A DNA stretch of 64,000 bases, from the NCBI RefSeq assembly GCF_017591425.1, contig NW_024466459.1:1240001-1304000 (forward strand), read 5' to 3'. Origin of the DNA: Ochotona curzoniae. Lineage: Eukaryota; Chordata; Mammalia; Lagomorpha; Ochotonidae. The notes below the pieces were generated by a model. The model was not told the DNA's origin, did not search any database, and was given only the letters and a program-made list of their open reading frames with translations. The position numbers and the translations under genes were made by a program. This document shows, piece by piece, positions 41,505-53,244 of the stretch; the stretch's first letter is position 1, and every line of letters begins with the position of its first letter.

Positions 41505-42740
41505 TCAATTTAGGATTCCGTTTTCATCTTTAAAAGCAGTGCAAGTGTGGAACAAGTCCATCGAGAACTGCGCTTTGGAGTTGGAATTTGGCCCTTTCCA
41601 CAGGCTAGTGCTGCGATGTCCAATCTTGTCTTACGTTGCATGGCAGTGGCAGCAACATGGCTCCCACCACTCCACAATGAAGCCAGGCCGTTGCCCGGAT
41701 GTCCTGAAGCTTGGGACATTACTCCCATTTCCAACTGACATTGCTTACCAGGTACAGCTCCATTGTAAATTGAGACACCCCCCATAGTTAGAACACTGTC
41801 CCATTGGGACCCAATGAACTTGCCAGCCACGGTCATTCTCCAACACTACAATGGCTTCTATTTCCTTTGAGAACATTCACGCTGAGACATACTTCTCTAA
41901 CAGCTGTGAGGTTTCTGTATAGTTCCAAATGAAAGGAGGGATGTTACAAGATATTGATTCCAACTTAATACTAAGAAACACTTCCCTGATGGTGATTCCT
42001 GGGGTTCTAATGCTGCACAAATTGTGGTTGCAGCAGAGAGAGAGAGTCCTCTGTGGAAATGGACAGGTTTGCCCTCAAAGTCAAGTGCTTCTTTCCCCAA
42101 AATGATTTTTCCAGGCAAACAATGAACAAATGATTGAAGACGCAGGCACAGTTTTTAAGACCTCAAGCTTGCAGTTGTGGTGATTCCAATTCTAAACCAC
42201 TATCCAAGTCTTATCAAATGTGAGACATTTGAAAATGACACCGGGTACTGTTGTAAAGATCAGTGATAGCCCATAGATCTGTGAATTTCTCAGGATTAAT
42301 TAGCGAGCTGATCATTTGTGCTGTAATAGAATTCTGGACCCTCATGAAATCATTTTTGGCTAGTACCCCAAGCTGTACGGATTCGTTCATGGGCCTCCAG
42401 ACAGTGAGCCAAGGTGCTTGGAGACTAGACACACCCAGAAAGCTTTAGCCACAGCTGTGTGAAGTTCATCTGAAAATAAGAACCATGTGAGACACCATCA
42501 GGAATGGACAACTTGACCGTAAAAAGTGTTCAGAGGTCGTAAATGGCAGCAAGACGCTGCTTAGGAAGCAAGCTGATGACTCAGGCTCACGTGTTTGGAA
42601 TGTCACAGTTGGAAAAGGCAGGATGACACGTGCTAGGAAGAGCAGACAGCTGGGCAGCCATGGCTTGTAAAACCAGCCAACCTTCTTGCCAGAACTAACT
42701 TCCCCTGGGATCACAGCTGGCTGGCATAATCCCATCAAGT
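41505..42740. other. Unassigned intergenic DNA, probably old repeat
   Basis: No GH exon 2 or exon 1 homology continues past the GH-like exon 3. The sequence has transposon character but I cannot name a family. No gene supported. Confidence 0.35.
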
Positions 42741-42749
42741 CCCCATTCT

Positions 42750-43075
42750 TTTTTTTAAAATTTATTTTTATTATTTTTTCATTGGAAAGGTGGATATACA
42801 GAGAGGAGAGACAGAGAGGAAGATCTTCCGTCCGATGATTCATTCCCCAAGTGAGTGCAACCGCTGATACTATGCCGATCCGAAGCCAGGAGCCTCTTCC
42901 AGGTCTCCCACACGGGTGCAGGGTCCCAAAGCTTAGGGCCGTCCTCGACTGCTTTCCCAGGCCACAAGCAGGGAGCTGGAAGGGAAGCGGGGCTGCCGGG
43001 ATTAGAACCGGCGCCCATATGGGATCCCGGGCGTGCAAGGCGAGGACCTTAACCACTGCGCCACCGCGCCGGGCC
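42750..43075 (-). mobile_element. Young SINE (CSINE) with target-site duplication
   Basis: Full-length minus-strand copy almost identical to those at 31193 and 40250. Flanked by aagtccccattctt (42738-42751 and 43076-43090). Confidence 0.95.
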
Positions 43076-43079
43076 CAAG

Positions 43080-43555
43080 TCCCCATTCTTAATCCATACA
43101 CCATGAACATATACCCATTACCCTAAGGAGCTGGGGACCACCCTGTCAAGTACATGGGCCTTTGTGGAACAGTCACCCTTAGCCAGATCATAAACAAAGC
43201 CGCAAATTCAAGGCCACGCTACGTCACACATCAGTCACTTCAGAAACTCTTGTGAACAATGTGTTGTTATTACCTAGGGCGAGGGGTGTTCCGTAGGGCC
43301 GACTGGGGAAGGAGGGGCCAGTCACAGTGGAGGAGCACCAACACAACCTCCAGGGCAGATTCCTGCTCCTCCCACATACAGATGCAGAACTTTACTGAAA
43401 ATATTCCCAGTTTTCAGAATCAGCGGCCCGTGAAGTTCACGATGACCTGGAAACAGCTTTCTCACACGCCGAAGCCTCACCCCTACCCTACCTGCCACTC
43501 AGGTACGTGCATGAATCCCAAACAACCCTTGTAGGGTGTGACTCCACTGGCCCGT
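43080..43555. other. Intergenic, nothing recognised
   Basis: No repeat or coding exon that I can support. Confidence 0.35.
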
Positions 43556-43559
43556 TGCA

Positions 43560-43725
43560 TCTCCTCGGAGACCCAGAAGAAGTTTCTGGCTTTGGATTGG
43601 CCCAGCTCTGATGTTACAGCCATTCGGGTGAGTGAATCAGTGGATGCAAGAATTTTTTCTCTGTCTCTCCTTTCTGTAGATTTGATCTGCCTTTCCAATA
43701 AAAGTAAATAAATATATTTTTTAAA
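43560..43725 (+). mobile_element. SINE 3' half
   Basis: Plus-strand partial copy from 'gaagaagtttctggctttgg' to ttccaataaaagtaaataaa. Confidence 0.7.
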
Positions 43726-44355
43726 ATGGACAGATTAGCTGCCCATGTTTAACCCTCAGATTTCACCCGAAACCTCGGCTATCCTGCCAGTTGGGCTCCC
43801 CGAGTCCTGAGTCGGGGAGAGGCTGGACTCTGACTTCTGGTTATGCTGGGGCTCTCCAACCTCTGCCTCAAACCCCATGCTGGCCGGTTGACTGTCAGTG
43901 TCTGCCTTTGCCCTTTGTGATGTCCACCTGGCCCCTGAGGACACCCCCTCATCCAGGCTCTCAGATCCCAACATCCTCTTCCTGCAGGGTTCCCAATTCC
44001 TCAGAGAGCTCCCACATGGACACCCACGGCCTGCCTCGCCTTTCTTCTGCTTGGAGTCTTGGCCTCCTGAGGTGCCTCCTTGCTGTTACTGGAGCTGGCA
44101 TAACAAGGAGGACCACCCCTGAATCCCACCCCCAGCCAAGGGCTTCTCTAGAGTTGATCCATGACTGCCAAGTCAGGTGGGAAGCCAACAGGCCTGGGGC
44201 CATGGACTTGGTGTGAGTTGCAAAGAGCGGTACGTCACTTCTGGTCAAGCCCCAGAAGAGCCGGGATGGTATATGGTCAGCAGCCGGGCTTCCAATAACA
44301 CCTCCCAATCCTGCCATTTTGCTTCATACTGCCGCCTGCTGTTCTATAGTGTAAA
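43726..44355. other. GC-rich intergenic block
   Basis: Two overlapping minus-strand open frames (43756-43974 and 43961-44317) in different phases, polar and unrecognised. No splice structure that supports a gene. Confidence 0.3.
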
Positions 44356-44361
44356 TATATT

Positions 44362-44668
44362 TAGAGGTCAGCATGGTGACTCAACAGGCTAATTCTCAGC
44401 CTGCAAACACTGACATCCCACATAGGCATGGGTTCTAGTCCTGGCTACTCTACTTCCCATCCAGCTCGCTGCTTATGACCTGAAAAACTGCAGAAAATGG
44501 CCCAACTCCTTGGGACCCTGCACTCGCTTGGGAGACCTGGAAGGGGCTCCTGGCCACCGATGGGGCCAGCTCTGGTCGTGTGGCCTTTTGAGGAGTGAAC
44601 CAGCGGATGGGCAATCTTTCTCTGTAAACCTGTCCTTCCAATAAAAATAAATCTTAAAAAGAAGAAAG
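44362..44668 (+). mobile_element. SINE (CSINE)
   Basis: Full-length plus-strand copy immediately beyond the GH 3' end. Tail ttccaataaaaataaatctt. Confidence 0.85.
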
Positions 44669-44700
44669 TCGCTTAGTCAGATGCCATGATGCAATTTCAT

Positions 44701-44706
44701 TTTATT
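44701..44706 (-). terminator. GH1: GH polyadenylation signal
   Basis: AATAAA on the minus strand, 86 bases past the GH stop codon, as in other mammalian GH genes. Confidence 0.88.
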
Positions 44707-44791
44707 AGGATGAGGCAGGTGGGCACCAGAACTCCCTTCCCAGGGACAGGGGTGGTGCTGGGGAGGTGGGGGGAGAGGAGGAGGGGTCGCC

Positions 44792-46107
44792 CTAGAAGGC
44801 ACAGCTGCTCTCCACGAAGCGGCGGCACTTCATGACCCGCAGGTAGGTCTCGGCCTTGTGCAGGTCCTTCTTGAAGCAGGAGAGCAGCCCATAGTTCTTG
44901 AGCAGCGCGTCGTCGCCCCGCAGGTTCGTGTCAAACCTGTCGTAGGTTTGCCTCAGGATCTGTCCGGCCCGGGGGCTGCCGTCTTCCAGCTCCTGCGGAT
45001 GGTACAAAAAGGAGAGGGGCCTGGGCAACTGTCCCTCCGGTCATCGCTCCCCTCCAGGGCTTAGAGACTGCTCAGGGAGTGGGAGTTAAGATGGAAACTG
45101 AGGGAAAGGGGCGTTCTCCGAGCCAGGGCCCGGCTGCTGTCTCCCTGCCCCTCCCGTGCCGGCCTCACCCGCATCAGAGCCTGGATGCCTTCCTCCAGGT
45201 CCTTGAGCTTCTCGTAGACGCGGTCCGAGGTGCCGAACACCAGGCTGTTGGTGAAGGCCCTGCTGAGGAACTGCACCGGCCCCAGCCATGACTGGATGAG
45301 CAACAGGGAGAAGCGCAGCAGCTCCATGTCCTGCGGGCGAGGCAGCGGAGCAGGTGGGTAGGCGGGGCCTCCTCCTGCACCTGCTCCCACCTCTGCCGTA
45401 CAGGCCAGAACGTCCCACAGGCAGGTCCCTCTGACACTCACGGATCTCTGCTGGGCCTCGTCTTTGCCCGTGGGGGCCGGAATGGTCTCCGAGAAGCAGA
45501 AGGCCGCCTGTGCGTTCTGGATGGAGTAGCGCTGGCCTTCAGGGATGTAGGCACGTTCCTAGGGGTGCGGGTGGAGGGTCACCTGCTGACATCCCAGCCG
45601 CTTTGAGGGGACAGCCTTTGCACCCCATCCACACCTGGACCCACCCCCTAGCAGCCCCCCAGTTTCCCCTTCCACCCCACCCCAGTTCTGCTGGCTGCCC
45701 CCTGTGCCCCATTCCCAGGAGAACTCACAAACTCCTTGTAGGTGTCAGCGGCCAGCTGGTGCAGGTGCTGGGCACGGAGCACAGCGTTGGCAAACAGGCT
45801 GGACAAGTGCATGGTCGGGAAGGCGCTGGCCTCCTGAGGCCAGGGCAGACACAGTAGAGCAAAAACCAGGAGGCGGGTGGTCTGAGAGCCTAGAGGGAGA
45901 GACCAGATGGTATCCAAGGCTACATCCCAGGGTTCCTGGCAGCCTCCATGGACTGAGAACATTCTAGAAAGGTCTGAGCATTGGGCATAGATGGGTATGT
46001 TCACGAGGAGAAGTCCCAAGGCTGAGGCTCAGTCGCCTTGCATCTGCAGGTCCCCCATCTCTGCACCATTTCCCACAGGGTTGATTGGCCTTACCTGCAG
46101 CCATCAT
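44792..46107 (-). CDS. GH1: Growth hormone (somatotropin) precursor, complete
   Basis: Pituitary four-helix cytokine hormone acting through the GH receptor. Five exons: 46107-46095, 45889-45729, 45558-45442, 45330-45169, 44992-44792 (13, 161, 117, 162 and 201 nt), giving 217 aa. Exon 1 encodes MMAA and the first base of Gly; the signal peptide continues in exon 2 ([19 protein letters not shown]) and is followed by the mature start near AFPTMHLSS. Four conserved cysteines are present (AFCFSE, SCFKK, KCRR, SSCAF), matching the two GH disulfides. Length, introns and residues are of the non-primate type. FPTMHL replaces the very common mammalian FPAMPL. The second in-frame Met is also a possible start. 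A degraded paralogue lies about 3.3 kb downstream. Confidence 0.97.
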
Positions 46108-46187
46108 GGTGGGTTGAGGTGTCCACAGAGCAGGAGTGCTGTGGGAAACTGGTCCCTGGGATTTTGAGACTGGTCCCTCACAACCCC

Positions 46188-46195
46188 TTTTTATA
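46188..46195 (-). promoter_or_regulatory. GH1: GH TATA box
   Basis: GGGTATAAAAAGGGG context on the minus strand, about 80 bases before the GH start codon, as in other mammalian GH promoters. Confidence 0.9.
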
Positions 46196-46225
46196 CCCTA
46201 GCTCTGGCCCCCACACCAGGCTTGC

Positions 46226-46239
46226 CATCCATTTATGCA
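46226..46239 (-). promoter_or_regulatory. GH1: Proximal Pit-1 (POU1F1) type site of GH
   Basis: Minus-strand tgcataaatggatgg, located about 35-50 bases upstream of the TATA box. It matches the Pit-1 consensus WWTATNCAT at 8 of 9 positions on the other strand. Confidence 0.7.
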
Positions 46240-46261
46240 GGGGCCCTACCGGCCTGTACTG

Positions 46262-46271
46262 ATGGATAATT
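46262..46271 (-). promoter_or_regulatory. GH1: Distal Pit-1 (POU1F1) type site of GH
   Basis: Minus-strand AATTATCCAT, a perfect WWTATNCAT match. The spacing to the proximal site is like the paired sites of other mammalian GH promoters. Confidence 0.7.
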
Positions 46272-46279
46272 TAGGAGCG

Positions 46280-48825
46280 CCTCCCACTCATCCTGTGCCC
46301 GCTCTCCTCCCTCGGGGGCCATGAACCCAGCTCCGTCATCGGTCCCGTGCCACCGTCACCAGTCCCGTGAGGGTGCACGCGGGGTCTCCAACCAGGCCCA
46401 TCCTCTTTGGGAGAAGGAGGGGTAGGAAAGTGTGTTCTGAATCCAGGGTTGTGGCCTGCATCCCCCCAGCATGAGGCCCTTGGGGGCTCGTCCCAAAGGG
46501 TAAAGAGGGTCCAACCTGGTTCCCAGGAAGGGGGGTCATGGCAGAATGGCTTTGCGACCCCCTCCCAATCTCTCTCCTCCCCCTAACCCTAGAGAGAGAG
46601 AGAGTGTGTGTGTGTGTGTGTGTTGAGAAAGATGGTTGCTGAGGGCCAATGGACCCCCCGGGTAGTCCTGACCTGGCCAGAGTGCACCTGCTTCTCTCCA
46701 TGGCCACCTGGGCAGGCTGGAAGCAGCTGGGTGCAGTACCAGTGATGCCCACCAGGAGGCAGCAGCCCCACACGTTGCCTTTCCACAGAGCCGGGGCTCC
46801 CCCCCAGGGCTGGGGCAGAGGACCTGCCCTGAGATGCTGCCTGAGTCCCTGGACTTGACACAAACCAAGAAGCAGGAAGCTCAGGGACAGACGCGGCCCA
46901 CAAGTGCTTCCTCCTTTAACCCTGAAACCTCAGAGAATCTCCAAGTCAAAAGAGCCCTTGAGGGGGTTATTTTCTGCCCCGTGCAAGGACTCGGGGGACA
47001 GGACTCTGTCATGCCACACAGTCTCCTCTGCTTTTTCCTGCCTGCACAGCGTGTGTGGAGTGCAAGAGGCCTGCCCCGGCCTCCTCACACGAGGCCCTCC
47101 TCATCCCCTTTTGAAAGGAGACATTGGCTCATATCACAGAGAGACTTTCACGCGCCAACTCAACCAAGGCAGCCGACCTGCATGGCGGTGGCTTCCCATG
47201 CCTCCCCATCCCGGAGGATGGCGCAATGCCACTCAGGGCCTATCGCTTCTCAGTCTGCTGACGATAGGGGCCCTGGCTGTCCTCACGTAGCCCCTTGCTT
47301 TGGCTTCCTTGAATGAGCAGGCTGTTCTCCTTCAGTTCCCTCAGCCACAACAGCTCAGTGGCCTCCCGGGAGTGGGGTGGGAGTGGGTAGGGAGGAGCAG
47401 GGGCCAGAGGCAAAGAACCGAGAAGGCCAAGACTGTGGCTTCCAGGCCTCTGGTGCTCAGTACCGAACATGCCTGGGAAGGGTGGGGGACAAGAGCTCTT
47501 CTTTCCTAAGAACAGATTTCCACATGTCCCATCCTTCTGCCCGAGTCTAAAAAGGGTCAGCACTTGACCCTGCAGGTAAGTGGCTGACTAGAATGCTGGC
47601 ACCAACATTGCCCGCTCACCCCACTGGGATGCAGAATGTGGGTGCTAGGGCCTCGCCCTCCCCAGCACCAGCAGATAAAACCCCTTTATCTCTCAGCACT
47701 GCTGCCCAGCAGATGCCCCGATGGCCTCCCTGCTGCCCATGCTGGTCAGGCACTGGCACAGTGGGAACTGTGGGAGGGTCGCGGGGGGCTGCTGGGAGAC
47801 ACACGGACAGTGAGGAAGAGGATGAGGGTATCTCTCATCTCCTGTTTCTATCTCTGCTACCATGAGGGGTCTAGGTAGGATGGGAGGGGAGGGTCCCACG
47901 TCTCTCCTGCCTCTATTCCCTCCTGGGGTGTGCGTGGGGCGTGGGCACAACTCCTGAGTGGCAGCAGTGCCAGCCAATGTTGGGGCTCATGTGTGCAGCA
48001 AGGCCAGCAGGAGCCGAGTGAGGGGACCACTCATTGGCCACACAGGTGGGCACACGAGAGGTGGCAGTGGCTCCCACCAGATAGGTGACTGCCAAGGACG
48101 GGGATGAGAGGAGGGACAGAGGAGACCCTCTCAATGGGGACACTCAACAGAGAGGTCCAGTGTGTGGGGTCTGTGGGTGGGGGCAGGGGGGGGGCTGTCC
48201 CTACCTGCGCCTTTTAAGACTTTATCACATGCACAGAAGATGAACTGCAGGTTAGATTTGGGGTCGCCAGGAGTGCCTGCTCCTGGGGCACCACTCAGGC
48301 CAGCGCCCAGGGCTGCGCACAGCTGGTGGAGAGAGGTCAGGGTGGTCACCTCGGAGGGCAGCATCAGGAGGCCTGCGGTGATTTCCCCAGTTGTTTAAGA
48401 GTACCCTGTCTACAACCTGCGTTCCCTTCCAGTTCTCTTGGGGTGGGGGCTCCAGGCAAACTGTGGAAGGGCTCAGATCTGCTCTTGAGCCTGAGGTGGC
48501 CTCTGAAGTTCAAGTCTCTGGTGCTGGGGCAATGCCATTTTGCAGAGCCTCCAGGAGCCTGTGGTGGCTCTCTCCACTGCTCCCTTGGTGATCTGATGCC
48601 CCCATGACCCCTCTGGCTCCATCTTTCATTCCTTGACACCAGGTGCTGCTTTCAGAAGCCTCTGATGTCCTGTCTTGGCATCCAATACCTTCCACCAGCC
48701 CACTGGGTCAAGGTCTTGGGGAGAGTCCCTTGTTTGGATTCCCAGGGACTTTGCATGGGAGGTAGGGAAGATGGTGATAGAACCCTAAGGGTGAGGGTCA
48801 TGGCTGAGGACAGGGGGCTCTAAAA
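46280..48825. other. GH upstream intergenic DNA, part of the GH control region by position
   Basis: In primates the pituitary GH locus control region lies upstream of GH toward CD79B and SCN4A. No protein gene is established here. A two-exon-like minus-strand arrangement (48372-48205 and 48088-47913) is described in the findings. Confidence 0.4.
46591..46623. repeat. Compound microsatellite (AG)n(TG)n
   Basis: About six AG units then about ten TG units. Confidence 0.9.
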
Positions 48826-48827
48826 TG

Positions 48828-49030
48828 TGGCAGCCTGGGAAAGCAACAGAGGATGGTCTAGGTCTCTGGAATCCTGTACCTGCCTGGAAGACAGACTTAA
48901 GCTCCTGGCTTCAGATGCTGAGTTCTGGCTGTTGCAGCCACTTGGGGAGTGAGCCAGCAGATGGAAGATTTTTCTTCTTTCCTTCTCTCTGGAAATCTGA
49001 CTTTCCAATAAAAATAAATAAACTTTCTAA
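48828..49030 (+). mobile_element. SINE 3' two-thirds
   Basis: Plus-strand copy lacking the tRNA head: 'cagcctgggaaagcaacagagg' to ttccaataaaaataaataaac. Confidence 0.8.
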
Positions 49031-50170
49031 AAGGAGCGAGAGAGGCAGCAGCTTACTGGGGTTGCTAAGAGATGTCTACCTCAGGTTCCTGGCCTTTCTG
49101 TCACACCAGGCTCTTGGGATGCCTGATCTGATCAAGATGGCGGCACTGCCTAGCAAGCATGGACAGGACTTAATGCAAACCCAGCAGATGCACAGTGGAG
49201 GTGGTGGGAACGGAACACAAAACACTTCAGCCCCAGAATGAGGGGTCCCCAGACGCTGAGGACAGCGGCAGAAAAAAACAAGCCGAGGCCTGGCTCGGTG
49301 AAGCGTGCCACACTTGGGTCGCACGTTTCACTGTGCAAGGTGTTTCGCTTCCTGTATCTCACTGGACCCTTGACTGGGCTGCATGACGCAGCCGGGTGGG
49401 CGGGGGCTCAAGCATGGGGGAAGGGCTCTGGGAGGTGGTGGGGGGGGCGGCGTACAGGGGGAGGACCGAGGCAGGCAGTCTTGTCCATCAATGGAGGTGT
49501 TGCTTACGCAGATTGACGGTCTTGGAACAATCTAGAAGTATGTGACAATGTACGTAACTTGAAAAAGAAGTACTGAGGTGTAGGTACTAAGATACTAAGT
49601 AGAGCACTAAGTACTAAGTACTCATAGTGAGTTGGGGGAGTCTTCCTGGACTTAGGCTGGTGAGGACTTGGCCCACCTTTATCTTGTCCTTTGATTCTGT
49701 GTGGTCGTCTCATTCCCCATCCCAGGCTCTTGGCTCCTGGAGGCCAGATTCTGCCTTTCATTCACTCATGCACTCTGTCACGCCGGAAGGTTCCATCCTT
49801 TCTCTTCCCAGGTTTATAACCCACGAGACAGGCAACAGAAAACCCATTACTATGTAATAAATGCGCACAGAGTGGGAAAACCACCACGAAGGAATCAGCT
49901 GGCAAGGACAGGAAAAGGAAGTGGGAGGCCTGGGCAGCAGGCACACCCCTGGCTCCAGGAATTCCGCCTACGCTTACTGAGTGGATTGAACGAATGGGAG
50001 GACAACCCCGAGAAAAGAACTTGAATGCTCACTTGGCTGAGCATGGTAAGGCCGACCCTGTGATGTCTTGCCATCATCAATGAAGACAGGAACTTGAATG
50101 TACAATGACAGGTACGTGAAAATGAGTAAATGAGAAAGTGGCCAAGGCCGGGTGCTTCACATGTGCCTTC
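49031..50170. other. Intergenic, nothing recognised
   Basis: A small local repeat of tactaag units (about 49580-49620). No gene supported. Confidence 0.35.
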
Positions 50171-50174
50171 TGGA

Positions 50175-50415
50175 AACTGGCAGGTATCTGGCACACAGCT
50201 CACGTCAGAATGCCTGGATTCAAGTCCTGGTTCTTCACGCAGTTCTAGTTTCCTGTTCCTGGGTGCCCTGGGAGTGGCCGAGGGTGGCTCAAGTCCTGGG
50301 GTCCCCATCGGTGATTTGAGTTCCAAGCCTTTGGTTTCTGCTTCATCTCGTAACTTTGAGAGAGCCAGAGGATGCAAGATCTCTAATAAATAAAACTAAA
50401 TAATAATAAAAAAAA
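50175..50415 (+). mobile_element. Diverged SINE
   Basis: Old plus-strand copy: 'ggattcaagtcctggttcttc', 'ggctcaagtcctggggtcccc' and an ataaataaaactaaataata tail. Confidence 0.5.
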
Positions 50416-52535
50416 GACATAATTTTTAAGGAGAGGCCGCACAGCTCCCAATCCTGTGATATTAGGAGCCGTCTAAATGGATATTCACAAAACATGCTCG
50501 CCTTGAACTTGGACTCTAATGCACGTTAGGGTTTGTCCTCTGTGGTCACCAAGCAGCACGGGCTTTTGGGTTGGCGAGAGCAGCTGGGTGTCCCAAAGGG
50601 GAGGGTTGTTGTGGTTTTTCACTGACTCAACGGGCAGGACTCCAGGGGGCCGTCCCCAGAACCGCACATTGGACTTTCGAGCCACCGCCAGGAATCTCAG
50701 CTGAGAACTCTGGTTCTGGACCCTGGAGAGGTGACCTAAGGAGATGACACAGACTCCAGGGACCCCCAACTCCCCCAACCCCCAGTGTGGGGGGGCGCTC
50801 CAGGAGGGCCTCTGAGGCCTGCACCTGAGACCCGGCCAGGCCAGACACCTGCTAGCAGGTGAACCCTGCCTGCTCTTGCCACCAAACAGCAGTGGCCTCG
50901 TGCCTTGTGTTTTGCTTTCTGTTGCAACTCCCGCTGCTGGAAAAACACCCAAACCCTTGGGCCCGATCACCCTAGCCGCACCTGCAGGGAGCGGGCCGGA
51001 AGTCAAGCTAGTGTGGAGGAGGAACCAGCCTGTGCTTACCCCAGGGTCCCCAGGGACGTGGCAGGATTCCCCCAGTGGGCAGTGGGGCATGTGGCCACCA
51101 AGGGCCTTGGAGTTGCCATCTAGTGGGGAGGGGGGTCAGATGGGAAGTGGTGGGAGGGTTTCAGAGCTGGACTCCTGGAAAAGGACCCAATAACACCCTG
51201 CTGAGGCTGCGGGGAGGCCCAGCAAGGCCCTGCTGATAGGGGTGGGGCTTGAGAAGCTGTGACTGCTGGGAAGGGCAGTTCTCTTGAAAAGTCGAGCCTT
51301 CCCGGGTTCTGCCCTTTGAGTCCCTCAGGGGGGCCACCCCTGCTTCAGTGGAAAGAACACGGGTGTGGATCGGAAAGCCTGTGTGTGTGTGTCTGTGTTT
51401 CCTGGCCACTTCCGGTAATTTCTCCAGGCCTCCATTTACTTGTTTGTAAACAGGGCAAAACGGAGCGGGAGGTGCTGGGTATAAAGAATCAGTGGCCTTC
51501 AGGAGGCCCTGGCTGTACTGCTCTTGGGCCCCATGGAAACGTTTTTGGTCTGTGTTGTGTGTTCCGATCGTGGCAGTGAGTGTGTGCTTCCACGCAGGTG
51601 CTACAACGCACTGAACTGTGTAGCCAAAGAAAGCAGTTCCAATTTGATCGTGTGCTCATGACAGAAAACAGCATCTGGTTCAGCTCTTTTCCCTCAGCTA
51701 GACGTCATGGCTCCCACTCCACAGATGTCATAACTGAGGCCTGAGAGGGTCACCATCTCTGGTCTCCCCACCTCTCCAGCACACACTTATCATCACCCAG
51801 TCCTGGGGTCAAGCACCCATAAGGTACACCCCGCATCCTGGGCTGTAAGTTTCCCAACCAGCATCCCAGGCCACCAAGGGCCTCTACTTCCAGGCCCAAA
51901 GAAAACCGGTGAATCGGCCATGTTCAATTGCTGCTCTGCCCCGGGGCAGCCCACGCTGGGGAGACCCCGCTTGCAGAAGTGAAGACTCCTCCACCCAGGC
52001 GGCTGCTGCCTGGGCCCCCGGTGGAGGCTGGGCGACAGAATTAGCGCCGCTATGCAAAGCAGCAGGAAAGCCAGGGCTCCAGCTCAGTGGAGGCAGCAGC
52101 CAAAACAAGCCTGTTCCCTCCTCCAGGCAGGGAGCACCACCTGGCCCAGCCACGTGGTGGATGGTGGCAGGGAGAGGCTGACCGGAAGCTCCCAGGCACG
52201 AGTGCCTTACCTGCGTTCTCCAACAGGAAACCCAGACCCACAACCAGCCAAACCCTGGCGGCCACCCTGGCTGGTTCCAGGCATGGCAGTTAAAGCAGTG
52301 GCTCCCTGAGGACAGGGATTCCCTGCCTGGACCCACAGCACACAAAGCTGCAGAGGGGAGCTTGTGAACTACTTGGGGTGCTGTTGGAAATGGAGCCGAC
52401 TCCACTTCCAGCTGGGGGCTGCTGCTGATCAATGTGCTGCCCTTCAGGCCTGGCTGTAACTTGAAGGACCCTATGGTCACTTTATGGGTATCCTGGGCCT
52501 CAGGGAGCCTCTGATATAAGCTCCCCCCCCCCCAC
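50416..52535. other. GC-rich intergenic DNA, nothing established
   Basis: Two minus-strand open frames near 200 codons (50485-51090 and 51884-52480) have low-complexity, unrecognised translations and fit GC-driven chance. Confidence 0.4.
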
Positions 52536-52537
52536 CT

Positions 52538-52872
52538 TTTAAAGGCCTATTTATTTTTATTGGAAAAGGCAGCTTTACAGAGAAAAGGAGAAACAGAGAA
52601 CCATCTTCCATCTGCTAGTTTACTCTCCAAATGGTCACAACAGCCAATGCTCAGATAATCCAAAGCCAGGAGCCAGAAACCAGAAGCTTTTTCTGGGTCT
52701 CCACTGCAGGTGCAGAGTCCTAAGGCTTTGGGCCATCCTCCACTGCTTTTCCAGGTTATAAGCAGGGAGCTGGATGGGGAGTAGAGCAGCCAGGACAGGA
52801 ACTCCCTGCCCATATGGGATGCCAGCACCTGGAGGTGGAAGATCAGCCAGCTGAGTCATCACACTGGGTCCT
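52538..52872 (-). mobile_element. SINE (CSINE)
   Basis: Full-length minus-strand copy, from 'aggcctatttatttttattgg' to the head 'catcacactgggtcc'. Confidence 0.82.
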
Positions 52873-53244
52873 TCCATCACCTTTGAAAGCCTAAAAGGGT
52901 TATCTGGGTAAGGACCCCCAAATGTCACCACATAGAGTCTCCCTTCTCGAGTTCAAGCTTGAAGCACACACATAGGCCTGGGGCTTAGAGGGAGGCTGAG
53001 GGATGGAGTGGGGGTTGTGATGGGGCAGTGGACGCCTTACCCTGAGGGTGCTTCCAGTCTAATTGGAGGACCACGGCTGGCATCCAAGCACCACTGCAGC
53101 TGAGGTCTGGCTACATGGACACAGGCTTAACAGGGCTAGGAAACCAACTGAATGTCTTAGGAGGGCTTCCTGCAGGCGGAGGGTCTTGAAGGACAGTTGG
53201 ATTGGGTGAGGTGGGGGAGGGCAGGACCCTCAAGCCTTGGGGCT

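Noticed and set aside
41505..42740. Continuation of the GH-like pseudogene into exons 2 and 1
   Set aside because: I could not align this stretch to GH exon 2 or exon 1; it looks like unrelated repeat DNA.
50485..51090. 201-codon minus-strand open frame between GH and CD79B
   Set aside because: Unrecognised low-complexity translation without splice signals or conservation evidence.
52205..52265. Signal-peptide-like segment followed by a gtaagg donor on the minus strand
   Set aside because: There is no ATG in that frame (the apparent start is GTG, with an upstream in-frame TAA), and no following exon was found.
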